Positions 32,501 through 42,345 of a DNA stretch of 64,000 nt are shown here, piece after piece. Both the position numbers and the translations under genes were made by a program. Numbering within the stretch: the stretch's first letter is position 1; the number at the start of each line of letters is the position of its first letter. Source of the stretch: Undaria pinnatifida (Eukaryota > Sar > Phaeophyceae > Laminariales > Alariaceae); assembly GCA_012845835.1 (NCBI GenBank), contig JABAKD010000020.1, forward strand, positions 15,032,471 to 15,096,470, in the 5' to 3' direction. The notes below the pieces were generated by a model. That model was given only the letters and a program-made list of their open reading frames with translations. It was not told the DNA's origin and made no database searches.

Positions 32501-34665
32501 CTTGAGGTGGGAAAAAGCGATAAAAACGTGCAGGGCCGGCAGGTACTAGAAAAAGCTTTGCACACGAACTATAATGTAGTACGGGTACGATAAAAATGAG
32601 TGTTTTTTATTGAAAAACAAACGATCGTAGAAGTTTGCTATTAATAATGGCAAGGCGATAGGCTAACAAGAAAAGTTTCCGATGTTTTTGACTGCTTTGC
32701 TGAAGAGATATTCGTACCGACGCTGTGGGTGGAAAATTTTCTTTTTTTTTCGTTTTTTTTTTTTGTCAAGCGGGCCCAATTGGTCAATTTTCATCAAGAC
32801 TCGCTGTCAACATATTGTCCACCAACCATGATAGACCTTCGATCTCGAGATTTAGACAACCCACACCAACCCCTCTTCGTTTCCGGACAAGGTCGCATGA
32901 GGGTAGGTGACAGCGCCGAAAACGTAGTGTTGATCCAGGCTCTAGGACGAGAGGCTGCCCGCGCTGGCCTATGTTTTTTTATTTTTTATTTTTCATCCTC
33001 CGGCGGATGGGGAAAAATAAAGCTTAAGCTCACCACACTTGCATGTATTTTCGTACAAGTCGTGTGTCGATTTAACTCAATTGCATTTGCAATCCAGCTG
33101 GTTTTCTGGCGTGTCGTTCGGTTCCCGCGATAGCGATAGCGCGAGCTGTCCCTACCGGCGGTCCCCGTTACTACTCCGGCACCGCAAGCTATACACTACT
33201 ATAGTTGTAGACGGATGCGTGAGTATGTCGACCCGTAAATCCTGTGGTCTTCGTCAAATTCCGTCAAAATTATAGTTTTGCCCCGTTTGGAGACAATCGA
33301 GGGTGTTTGTCTCCTTTTTCCACCCACCGGCCGCCAAGTGTTTTTTTTAAGAATCCTGGTCGGCCCGCCACCGGCTGTAGTGTGAGAACTGTATGTACGC
33401 CAAGGGTGGGTTGGCGCCCATAACGAGCTCGCCACGTTCAGATTTCACGATGCTGTCGTTGATTTCGTCGAACGAAGTGTGTGGAGCACACGAAACCACG
33501 CCGGTTCTAATCCAAGATTTGATTGAGAATTTCTCAAGCAGATGCTGCCTAAGATCGCCGCCAGAAATCCGGAAAATTGGAAAGTTCCCCCCCAAAAAAG
33601 GTAATAAATCGGGCCTATAGACATCAAGGCAAAACATTGTCCGGTATTTTTGGATATATATATAAATGTATTTAATAAACATCGATTTGCCATTAGCAAC
33701 GCTCTCGCAGATGAAGCATACTTTCCATTTTTCTAATTATGATTTTCATGTGACATAAAGCATGGAGTTGTGTAACACACGCCCCGCCGGATGATCATTA
33801 TGCTGCAGGGTCAAGATTTAGTCGGTTGATACTCAAGAGTAACAACGCTAAACAGTTTTCTCGCACGCGTACTACGAGCCGGTCGCCCCGATGGTCTACG
33901 TATATATATTGTGAAGATAAAAATACACTCCAGCTGTGAGATGAAGATTACGTCGAAACTCATCTTCGCAAGCTGTGTGTGATAGTCCGATCGCGCGTAT
34001 CACGGGTTGTGTGTCCTCATTAAGGATATAGGTGTTGTAACGAGGACCAATGATAGGGACAGCTTACGCTATACCTACAATGGGACTCGAAGGGTGCGCC
34101 AGCTAGCGTTGGGCTGCGAAAGCAACTGAGTTAAATCGACACACGACGCGTATGAAAACACGCGGAAGTGTGGTGAGCTAAAGCTTTATTTTTCCCCATC
34201 CGCCGGAGGATAAAAAAAAAAAAAAAAAAAAAAAAAGGTCGGCGACTCCTCTTGGAACTACAGTGTAGCTACCAGGGTCAACAGGGTGATGCTAGTCAGT
34301 CTGTGCGCGGAAACTATAAAAACCGTTTTTGAGGGGGACAAAATCTGACAGCTGTGGAAGGAAATGCATCAGTTTATCAAGTGTATCCTGTAAGTCGTAC
34401 AACCGGTGAGGGGAGGGCGGAGTTTTTAAGGGCGTGGGGGCATGGGTTTGAACAAGAGGGAGGGGGGAGGGGGGGGGGAGATGGGCGGGGCAACTCAATC
34501 TGTGCATGGAAACTGTAAATCCTTCAAGGGGATAAATCTGACGGTTTTGGAAGGAATGCACCAGTTTATTATGTATGTCCTGTAAGTCGTACAACCAGTG
34601 AGGAGAGGGCGGAGTGTGTGGGGGGGGGGGCAAAAGTTTTTTTTGACAAGATTTAATGTGAGACC

Positions 34666-34723
<58 letters not shown>

Positions 34724-37700
34724 CTCTGGCAGATTTTGATTTTAGGTGGGGCGTTTGAACAAGAGGGAACGGGGGGGGCGGGGGGCGGGCGGGACACTTC
34801 AATATGTGCGCGGAAACTAAAAATCCTTGAAGGGGACAAATCGGACGGTTGTAGGATAGCAATAATAGATCTCTTTATATCACCTACCTGGTATTGGTTA
34901 TTATTCTAGCAGATTTTATGTTAAAACTAAGTAATTTGTTATTGTACATTATGGACCGCAAGATAAAATATTTCAATCGATAGGTACAACTATGTAATTA
35001 CTATGATTATACCGCGCCGGTGTGGGGCTCTGACATCGCTAATTATAAGAAAGATATATATTTAGCAAATTCCAACAGGCGAGGTGATGTGGTCATGCAA
35101 TGTCACCACCATTGAGCACGAGGGGAAGAAGTGCAAATCGTCAGTGTTTTGAAAGGAACGCTTGGTGTACCCGCGCTCACTTACGTTACTTCGTTAGTCG
35201 TACTTCTTTGGCATAAGTTGGGAGGCGATCACGCAGACGGTAAGTACGAAATACCCTACCTACTATGTTGGTAGTGTGGTCTACCGCAATTTTAACATAT
35301 CTGCCTGTACTTCCTTTTCCCATTATTGTTAGCTCATGTACGATTTTACGCCCATGATTTTTACCGTGCCGATGTGGGGCTTTGAGGCCGCCAATTCTAA
35401 GACAAGAGATACATATTACAAATACAGCAAGCGAGGTGATTTGGTTATGCTATGCCACCACTATTGAACACGAGGGGGAGAGGTGCAAATCGTCATTGTT
35501 TTGAAAGGAGCGCTTGATGTGCCCGCGCTCAATGGCGATACTTCGTTAGGCATATGCTACTGCGTTTGGTAGAGGTTGTCAGACGATCATGCAGACGGCT
35601 GGTAGGCACGGAATGTCCTGCGTAATAGGTTGGTAGTGTAGTCTACTGCAGTTTTGACTTATCTGCCTGTACTTCCTTTTCACATTATTTTTTTTTAGTG
35701 TACGATTACACGCCCTATATATATTATGAGTGTAGGATAACAGGTGAATCGAGGCTGTACATGCGACAGTACGGCCAAGGGGTACAGTACAAATAATTGT
35801 GTAATCAGGTGCAATAAGCCACAGCAACAAACTGCGTCATCCGTCACACACGATGACGAACAGCAGCAGCAAGCGGCAGCACTGTAGCGGCAGCAACAGC
35901 AGGGTAGCAGCACAGAGAGAAGCAGCAGCAGCAGAAATACATCACGGGCAGATGCAAACACGGTGCCTAAAAAAAGTAGAGATGCGAAAAACGGCACAAA
36001 AAAAATATAAACGGAAGCGCTCCGGTGGGACTTGAATCCCAGACTGCATACCGGTACACATAGCTCAAAAGGGACGTAAGCTACTTTCTACCCATACTGC
36101 CGTACTTTGTACCTCGTTTTACGCGTACGTCGTACATCAGCGTATAGCAATATACTATTAGCATAGCAGGTCCGGGTACTCTGTTGTGAACAACACACGG
36201 TGCCTAACAAAAAGAAGAGAAGCAAAAAACCGAACAAGAAAAAAATAAAAAGGAAGCGCTCCGGTTGGAATTGAATCACAGACTGCATAGTCTACCATTA
36301 GAAGTACTCATAACTCAAAAGGGACGCAAGCTGCTTTCTAACCATACTGCAGTACTTTGTACGTTGTTTTACGTGATCACACGAAAAAAAAGCAAGGGCT
36401 CCGGTGGGGATTTGAACCCCCGACCTCACACTCAAAAGGGACTCAACCTACAAGTAATAACTATCTTACCGCGCAAGACCACTGATAGGGACAGCTTACG
36501 CTATACCTACAATGGGACCCGAAGGGTGCGCCAGCTAGCGTTGGGCTGCGAAAGCAGCTGAGTTAAATCGACACACGACGCGTATGAAAATACGTGGAAG
36601 TGTGGTGAGCTACAGCTTTATTTTTCCCCATCCGCCGGAGGATAAAAAAAAAAAAAAAATCTTACCGCGCGTTGTTTTACATGACACAATCATGTCGTAG
36701 AATGTTTTGTATCCATACGTGAAAAATAGACAATTTTATATTTTTTGACAAAAAAAGCGAAAAGAACACCCCCAGCAGAGAGACGACGCGAGCACAACCG
36801 ACGCCGTCCCCGGCACGGTTGGGAGAGACGAGCAAGATGAGGCACGCCCAGCGGACCTCAGCTCGAGTTCTCTCGAAGACAACTCAAAACCTGGTCTAAA
36901 TCGGAGCCTTCGGCCGCCCTCGTGCAACCTGCTGGAAAATATTCCATGTAGTTGTATTTTATATCTTGCACGCCGAACCGATTGATACATACACTGCGCA
37001 TTGTCGGGCGACGAACGAAATAACATTCATATGACACTAAATGTGACGATGGGTACTAATTATAATAGAATGTCTTCTCTTTGTGTCATCATACAATATG
37101 TATATGTATATATATGTGCCATCGTCTTACTAACCCCCCGCCCCGCCCCCGCCCCCGCCGCGACCCCTCCACGCAGGTGGCTGCCAGCGGCTATCAAGCC
37201 GGGACACAATTCGTCGTGTGTTTCTCTTCCAGCTACGAAGCGTGCTCCGGCGTCATCTCCGGCGTGCTCACCGACGCCCCCCAAGAGCCGCGGTCGGAAT
37301 CGTCCGATTCCGAATCTCAATCGAGGTCCGAATCTCCACCGGCTACACCGGCTGCAAGCAACGGCCGCCGCGGCGGTCGCCCTTCCGAGAAGGGGAGGGT
37401 TGCGTCCACATCCTCTCGCCATGCAGGCAAAGAGGCGGCATGGACTACATCCTCCCCCTCTTCTTCCCCGCCCCCCCCTCGTTCTGGAGCAACGAGGAAG
37501 GGCCCCGCTACGGGTCCGCCGGCGACTGCGCCGGCTGGCGCCTTGCCGTCTCGCCGCGCTCGAAGCACCACGAGCAGGAAGGGTGTTACCACCAACAGCG
37601 GTAGCAGCGGCGGCGGTGGTACCCCTGCGCAACACCCCGGCAAGCGTATGTCGCACCCCTCCCGCAGGAAGCGCACATCCTCCCGTAGCGGCAGCGGCGG

Positions 37701-38010
37701 TGCCGGCGATGGCGGCGGCGGCAGCAGCAGCATCAAAGTAAAGGAAAACCACCGGACCGACATCGTTGCGCACCTGTTTGACGAAAGGCCGACGCACAGT
37801 CGGGGCAGCAACGGCAGTGGTGGCGGTGGTTGTGGGGCTGCTGCCGGAGGGGGCGGCGGCGGCGGGGTAGCCGGTGGTGACGCTAAAGGAGGAGGAGGCG
37901 TGTCTGAAATGAAAGTTGAGGAGTGGGCGAAGTACTACGGGGAGTGCGACGGGCCGTTGCTTGCCGCGTGGGTGTTTCCGGCCGGCGATGTCTCTAAGCT
38001 GGTAGCGTAA
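25660..38010 (+). CDS. Paralog A of an unrecognised two-exon gene family
   Basis: Exons 25660-26538 and 37177-38010 join in phase 0 to give 570 residues. I do not recognise the family. Three blocks are nearly identical to paralog B: (i) residues about 195-293, from LGCMFFPEL through SEVLCAPGYTSGPSE, KRLLRSVGSGRVDI, ARLLRWLRGERAARELRDRG to ITTGLGMTHLTKE; (ii) the start of exon 2, AGTQFVVCFSSSYEACSGVI; (iii) two short C-terminal pieces, RTDIVAHLFDERPTH and WAKYYGECDGPLLAAWVFP. Between them are low-complexity linkers (Ser/Thr/Gln/His/Ala-rich in exon 1, Gly/Ser/Pro-rich in exon 2). There is no signal peptide or clear membrane segment. The start ATG has a good context (gagATGG) but the N-terminal 190 residues are not conserved, so an alternative start is possible. 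The intron is 10.6 kb. Confidence 0.82.
27662..27975 (+). repeat. 157 bp tandem duplication
   Basis: aaattcgatgacaatcagtg and the following sequence begin at 27662 and again at 27819. The sub-motif gactcgacctaaacgcagga recurs a further time or two, to about 27970. Confidence 0.85.
28104..28155. repeat. Short telomere-like palindrome
   Basis: AACCCTAACCCTAACC is followed 14 bp later by GGGTTAGGGCTAGGGTT. The orientation (CCCTAA then TTAGGG) is opposite to that expected at a simple telomere fusion. Confidence 0.6.
28290..28440 (+). mobile_element. tRNA-derived SINE A, 3' fragment
   Basis: cctatgcgcgataaaattga, aggcaagtgccgg, a G-run, and a ctggctgga-aa-aaaattgattacttaaaa tail match the 3' halves at 24.0 and 61.8 kb. 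No tRNA-like head is attached. Confidence 0.6.
28441..29713. other. No supported gene
   Basis: AT-rich intronic sequence of paralog A without recognised domain or repeat. Confidence 0.4.
29722..29918. mobile_element. hAT-like short inverted-repeat element, copy 3, with target duplication
   Basis: Ends TAGAGTTTTTTATGGGTC and CATGAAAAGCCCTG align with the CAGGGCTTTTCACGGGTC ends of the other copies. The flanking octamers are tctttaac (29714-29721) and tcttgaac (29919-29926), one mismatch, which fits the 8 bp target duplication of hAT transposons. The interior is GGGTC-rich. Confidence 0.7.
29927..31574. other. No supported gene; SINE C fragment at 30530-30610
   Basis: The only repeat seen is an inverted SINE C 3' part (cagctgtgag-tcgacgaa, then ctcatcttcgcaagctgcgt). 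The other open frames look random. Confidence 0.45.
31575..31860 (+). mobile_element. SINE-like repeat C, long copy
   Basis: Runs from the ccacaaatgtctggttttgt start through ttgtcctgttgaccctgg, cgcgcgatcgaagtgtcacac, gcagcttgcaaaactgag and cgatctca, with an internal (ATC)n microsatellite at 31812-31837. It joins the 5' part (as at 23165) with the 3' part (as at 22928). Confidence 0.65.
31861..34045. other. No supported gene; repeat fragments
   Basis: Includes an inverted SINE B tail at about 32975-33030 (catcctccggcggatgggga) and an inverted SINE C 3' part at about 33925-34020. Confidence 0.45.
34046..34236 (+). mobile_element. SINE-like repeat B, copy 1
   Basis: The sequence from gatagggacagcttacgcta to ccatccgccggaggata and a poly-A tail is repeated almost exactly at 36477-36658. 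A 3' A-run and dispersed copies in both orientations suggest a retroposed short element. Confidence 0.75.
34237..34835 (-). repeat. Inverted tandem units related to 21.3-21.7 kb, with CAA microsatellite
   Basis: Three successive units begin ctgtgc-cggaaact (34300, 34500, 34805), each followed by aaggggacaaat and, in the first two, cctgtaagtcgtacaacc and gagggcggag. A (CAA)n run of about 55 bp lies at 34668-34722. Confidence 0.8.
34840..36019. other. No supported gene; diverged duplication
   Basis: A diverged pair of blocks of about 300 bp each (about 35085-35330 and 35440-35700) shares ccaccattgagcacgagggg, caaatcgtca-tgttttgaaagga, and ctgcctgtacttccttttcc-attat. CAG-type triplets lie at 35855-35935. 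Confidence 0.55.
36020..36490 (-). repeat. Three tRNA-like sequences (decayed tRNA or SINE heads)
   Basis: On plus, 'gctccggt-gg-a-ttgaa-c-c-gac' at about 36026, 36258 and 36399 is the complement of a T-arm. The third, gatttgaacccccgacct, gives a good B box (ggtcgggggttcaaatc) on minus, with an A-box-like region near 36470. The first two also share the following ctcaaaagggacg-aagct and ccatactgc-gtactttgtac. A matching 5' acceptor stem is not evident, so functional tRNA genes are unlikely. Confidence 0.5.
36477..36658 (+). mobile_element. SINE-like repeat B, copy 2
   Basis: Near-identical partner of 34046-34236, ending gccggaggata plus a run of A. High similarity suggests recent spread or a local duplication. 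Confidence 0.75.
36765..36935 (-). repeat. Dispersed repeat, inverted partner of 10.66 kb
   Basis: The reverse complement begins aggttgcacgag, continues through cgatttagaccaggttttga, aactcgagctgaggtcc and gggcgtgcctca, and parallels 10662-10830. Confidence 0.7.
37177..38010 (+). CDS. Paralog A exon 2
   Basis: 277 codons after cctccacgcag. It opens with the conserved AGTQFVVCFSSSYEACSGVI block and closes with the WAKYYGEC-GPLLAAWVFP block. The middle is a Ser/Arg/Gly/Pro-rich linker with several poly-Gly runs. Stop TAA at 38008-38010. Confidence 0.85.
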   Translation: MAASGYQAGTQFVVCFSSSYEACSGVISGVLTDAPQEPRSESSDSESQSRSESPPATPAASNGRRGGRPSEKGRVASTSSRHAGKEAAWTTSSPSSSPPPPRSGATRKGPATGPPATAPAGALPSRRARSTTSRKGVTTNSGSSGGGGTPAQHPGKRMSHPSRRKRTSSRSGSGGAGDGGGGSSSIKVKENHRTDIVAHLFDERPTHSRGSNGSGGGGCGAAAGGGGGGGVAGGDAKGGGGVSEMKVEEWAKYYGECDGPLLAAWVFPAGDVSKLVA

Positions 38011-38484
38011 TGAATGTTGGTTGGTTGGTTTATGGGTCAGTCCATCCGTTCGTTCGTCAGTTCGTTCGTCCGTTCGTTCGTCCGTTCGTTCATTTGGACT
38101 TGCGAGCGTATTTCGTTTTTAGGGTGGGGTTGACTATATAAACGTGATTTATCGCGGCTGTGCAGCCTTGGGAACGAATGGGACGGCGCGACATGGAGAG
38201 AGGGGGAGGGTACGGAACAACGCGTGGGGGGAGCGACACGCTCGTAGGCGCGCGAACGAAAACGCACCCGGTGGATGCTTGTTGGTCCATTTGGAGGGGT
38301 TGGCTTGGCGTGATTTGCCAGTGTACTTTGCTGGTGGGTACCAGTACTACTGCGTTTCTTGTCCTGCATTCCGTTTTGGGCTCTGTAAAGATCGAGCTCA
38401 CCGACCGCTGTACATGGGTGGCAAAAAATGTAGGGTGGGGTTGTTGCACCGTACTGCGGCTCTGAATAAGGGCTGTGTGTATTC
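38011..38484 (+). other. 3' flank of paralog A with TCCGTTCG repeats
   Basis: Just after the stop is a ttcgttcgtccg tandem run (38045-38095) and then tttatcgcggctg (about 38147). Paralog B has cgtccgtccg (60221-60240) and tttatcgcggttg at the equivalent place, so the duplication includes the 3' UTR. Confidence 0.6.
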
Positions 38485-38705
38485 CGTAGCACGCGCGATC
38501 GAAATATCACACGCAACTTGCACGCATATAGGAGTTTCGACGGAATCCTCGACTTCAAGCCAAGGCTGCGGTGGTGATGTATGCTGCACTCCTACGTGGG
38601 CTCTGTGTAAGAGCTCCCGTAGCACGCGCTGCTGAAGTAGCACGCAGTTTGCAATTGTGAGTTTCAGCGAAATCATCGATCTCACAGCTGAGCTGTCTTT
38701 TTTGT
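38485..38705 (+). mobile_element. SINE-like repeat C, two 3' parts
   Basis: cgcgcgatcgaaatatcaca ... gagtttcgacgga (38494-38545) and gcacgcagtttgcaattgtg ... gatctcacagctgagctgtc (38637-38698). Confidence 0.55.
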
Positions 38706-39744
38706 TTTTGGTTTATAAAAACCTAATGGGGGGAACCAGTCTATGTACCGATTGTGTACTGTATACATACGTACAAAGAGAAGGAGATCACGTGTCGGCC
38801 GTTTAATGCGCTGGGTTCGATTCGGCTGCCGCGCCTGACTTGTGCGCGAGTGAGTTTTTATGTGTAGTAAAATGACGTCGCAGCTGCTGTGACTACTCGT
38901 ACAGCTGTGGTGCTGTATCATAGATGGCACACGAAGTTTTTTTTTCTTCTTCTGGCGGGAGATGTATGAGTGTGTTTTTTGCTTCCTTTTTACCCATGTA
39001 CCCATCGACATTCGGCACATCCAGTGTCCATGCGGATTCTTCAGTTTGTTGTTTTTTTCGGTGTGTCGGTGTTTTTTTTTTGTTTTCCTACGTAATGTTG
39101 ATAACGTGAGCGGGAATGGAGAGTGAGCGTGGGCGTGTGTGGTTTTTCTGTCCGTGATACGGAGAGTGAGCGTTGGCGTGTGTGTTTTTTCTGTCCGTGA
39201 CGTGCTGCGCGAGCCAGTAGACAAGAGCAACCTGCGTGTATTCAGTGGCGTGCGTTGGCGTGATACCGTGATTATCGATGTGCTGTTTGTTGTGTTGGTG
39301 CGGCTGCTGTTGTATCTACCGGGCAGGGGAAGATCGAACTTTGAACCAGCGGTGTAGTGGAAGCTAACCCTATCTTTGCTGACTGTTCGTTGTAGATATG
39401 TACCAGGCACTGGTATGGTTTAATTAACGTATCACGGCATTTTTTTCGTGGTGTGTGTGCGTGTATGATACGCGCGCATTTTTTTGTGGCCTGTGTGTAT
39501 GATATGCGCGCATTTTTTTGTGGTCTGTGTGTATGATATGCGCGCATTTTTTTGTGGCCTGTGTCCGTGTATGCGCGCATTTTGGGAAGGGTAGAGTTAA
39601 AGGGTTTTCTAACAGCACGAGTTGAAGTGTCGCGAAACGGCTGCCTTGAAAATCCTTTGTAAAACATCAGGGTATATATTACCAGGTGTGCATGTATAAG
39701 TACGGGTACGTTTCGGTGGAAAGTGGCAATGCGTTTTTTTTATT
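38706..39744 (+). other. No supported gene; minisatellites
   Basis: Contains a two-copy 46 bp repeat (gagagtgagcgt-ggcgtgtgt ... tctgtccgtga, about 39116-39205) and a four-copy repeat of about 36 bp with gcgcgcatttttttgtgg (39435-39585). Confidence 0.7.
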
Positions 39745-39870
39745 GTCGTGCCGTTTTGGAGGCATCATGGGGCGGACGAGGATTCTTTTTTGCCTTTTTC
39801 GTATTTTACCTTGGACGCGGGTGTATTTTATCCAGAGGTTTAAAAGTATAGTTTAAACCTGATATTTTTA
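39745..39870 (+). repeat. Dispersed repeat, partner at 62.0 kb
   Basis: cgttttggaggcat-atg, ggacgagg, then cgcgggtgt-tt and an AT-rich end match 62020-62140. Confidence 0.55.
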
Positions 39871-39934
39871 ATACATTATGAATGATATGGTACCTGGTAT
39901 GCATATACAGACGCAAAGCGTGCTTGCATGCACT

Positions 39935-40015
39935 GCCGAATATCACACACAGCTTGCAAAAACATGAGTTTCGACGATTTTCTCCATGTCACAGCAGCTG
40001 AGGTGTCTTTTTGAG
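39935..40015 (+). mobile_element. SINE-like repeat C, 3' part
   Basis: atcacacacagcttgcaaaa, then catgagtttcgacgattttc, gtcacagcagctgag and a T-run. Confidence 0.55.
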
Positions 40016-42234
40016 TTGAATGAAAGCAACCCCTCACGTGCGGACGGCATCTGTCGATCCATCATGCCCCCATCATATAATGTCATCCACAAACTCATGG
40101 AATGAGTGTGCGAAAATACTTCGCCCCGCCCGCAATCCTTATATGCTAGGCATGTTGTTCCGCCGGCGAAGCAGAAATAAGCAGCAAATACAGCCACAAT
40201 CAATCTCAATCGAGCTTCCGTTCATTGTTTGCACGGGGCAACCACACACGAAGAAACACGTTACTATTTTCTTGGCCACTATTGCTACTGCTGCCACATG
40301 CGCGTCTCGGAAGGAATCCAGAGTCTCTCCGAGGGTTGTCCAGCTCAAAACCCCGCTTCTCCGGAGGCGTAATACAAAGTTTTGCCCACGGTGCATAATC
40401 CGACGAAAAAAGCGCTGACGCTGGCGCTCATCAGACTTGAGACCCATTGTCTGTTGTGAAGCTACTTCAGATTTTTGGGGTCAGGTTTAGGTTAATCGGC
40501 AATAATTCGGAATCTACCGGTGGAGAAGCGAATTTTGAGATGCGCACCTCTCGGAGAGTAGGTGCATTCGTTCGGAGAAACACAAGACCGACCCCGTCGC
40601 TTCGCGGGCGTAAAACGTCTTCGATTGGCTGAAAGGGCTCACATCGGATCGAAAAAAAGGACGTTAGCATTAGACCACACCGGTGGCACTGCACACGCAC
40701 AAACATAGGAGGGTCCGAGAAGCACAAGCGCCGCGAGGTCGAACATGAGTCGAAGATGAGCCTCCTCAAAACTCACCACCCCTGACCTCGGAACGGCAAG
40801 GCTACGAAGCCGCAAAAAATGCCAAAAAGGGAAAGGAAGAAATTCTTAGCCGTGAGTCACTAGAGGAAAGCCAACCGCCGAAAAACACGTCTTGATCACC
40901 GGCAAAGGGGGTGGGGTCGGGGGAAGAATGTGTCGACGGAAAGCAGGAAAACCACGCTACCACCACATCCCCAGCCAGGGGGGAAGGCGAAAGTGTATCG
41001 CTCGAAAGGTAGAACACAAAAACAACACAGTGCTGCGCCACAGTATGCACCCTCAGATTACCTAGGCCGCCCCCGGCTCTTGGTGGGAAGAGTCGGCAGG
41101 ATGAAAGAGAAAACAGGACGAAGTAACGATACAGTTTGAGCGGCCAGATTTCCCAGCTCGCTCCCCTGCTCTGAGCGCCGGGGGGGGAGATCGACAGGAA
41201 GAAAGGCAAAGCTACGTTGAAAACGCGGTCACGTGCCGAAATTAGAACGACCATATCCCCCAGATCGCCCCCCCGGCTTTGTGCGGGGAGGGAAGTCTGC
41301 AGTCAGGCAGACGGCCAAGTAGCTAAGCAACTGTCGTTGTTCTGGAAGGGATACTCCACGAGTGCGAAGGGTGTTCGAAGGCGAAATGGTCCCGAAAGCC
41401 GATCCCAAGATCGAAATGTGTGCGAGCAGAAAGCAGGTTCGGAAGAGGATTTGATACATGTTGCGGACCGGTACAGAGGGTAGCTTTACTTTTGGGTCCA
41501 ACATTTTCGGACTGACTGAGCTCCTCGACTGAGGAATTGCCCACCAGTGCCATCTTTGCAAAATCATTTTACTCAATGTTTGTGTTTGTGTGATGTGTCT
41601 AGTAAATGGGAGTGCTTGTTGTTTGGCACATTCATTGTTTTCATCAAAACCACGTTTTGAGTAACGTGCACGACTATTGATAGAGGTCATGCGAGGAACG
41701 CGTGGCTACCTTTGTGGCATGCAAAGAACACCCTTGAAAAATTGTACTGGTACACGTTTAGTCGTGTGTGGCTTGTCCAGGTGGTGTTTTATAGTTGTGC
41801 GTATCGACGTTCTGAGTCTGTGATGAGAGCTGCAGAGATGGCACCGAAGTGTCTGTGAAGACCAATTGTGGTGGAGAAGAAAAAGAGAAGATGGGTTGAA
41901 AAGTGGCGCTTATGTGGCCAAAAAGTGAAACCCAAAGAAGTAGAAAACAGAAGAAGAACGAAGGAGAAACGGAAGGAGAAGTACGGAGATGTAAGGAGTG
42001 ATCGAGGTGGGGCTGATCGTCACCTGATCAACACGGCACAACGCCCGTGCTACGGGAATATGTACTCTACGGGTTGTTGTACTTACCGACAGACCGTCCT
42101 GCAGTAAAGCTCCTTAAAATGTTCCCTGCAACGTTCCCCGATACCTATGGTGGGAAGTTAGTTACAACTTGAGTATACAACACACCGACGGGAAATAACA
42201 AATCGAGATTCCCCGCATCTCGTATCTCTCTGCA
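40016..42234. other. No supported gene
   Basis: Long open frames on minus (40802-41254 and others) have no conserved motifs and look random. Confidence 0.4.
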
Positions 42235-42345
42235 TCTAGGATACGGTGGTTAGTGTACTCAGGGTAGTGACTATGAATCAAATATATACTATTAGTAAAG
42301 GACGACAGATACTATGTTCCAATACGCCCCCTTTGATGAGAAGTC
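42235..42345 (-). repeat. LTR-edge-like sequence shared with copia-3 leader
   Basis: On minus, a purine tract aaagggggcg is followed by tattggaacata and, farther on, catagtcactaccctgagta. The same layout occurs at 49140-49260. It resembles a polypurine tract plus start of a copia LTR. Confidence 0.4.

Larger units (their letters stand above)
26539..37176 (+). other. Paralog A intron, 10.6 kb, repeat-filled
   Basis: Contains a 157 bp tandem duplication (27.7 kb), a telomere-like palindrome (28.1 kb), SINE A (28.3 kb), a hAT-like element (29.7 kb), SINE C copies (30.5, 31.6 and 33.9 kb), SINE B copies (34.1 and 36.5 kb), tandem units (34.3-34.8 kb) and tRNA-like sequences (36.0-36.5 kb). No gene is seen inside. 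The matching intron of paralog B is 0.94 kb. Confidence 0.75.

Noticed and set aside
36397-36490. Functional tRNA gene on minus
   Set aside because: Good T-arm but no matching 5' acceptor stem or clear anticodon arm; better explained as a SINE head.
40802-41254. 150-residue minus-strand frame
   Set aside because: No conserved motif, no splice partners, composition like translated noise.
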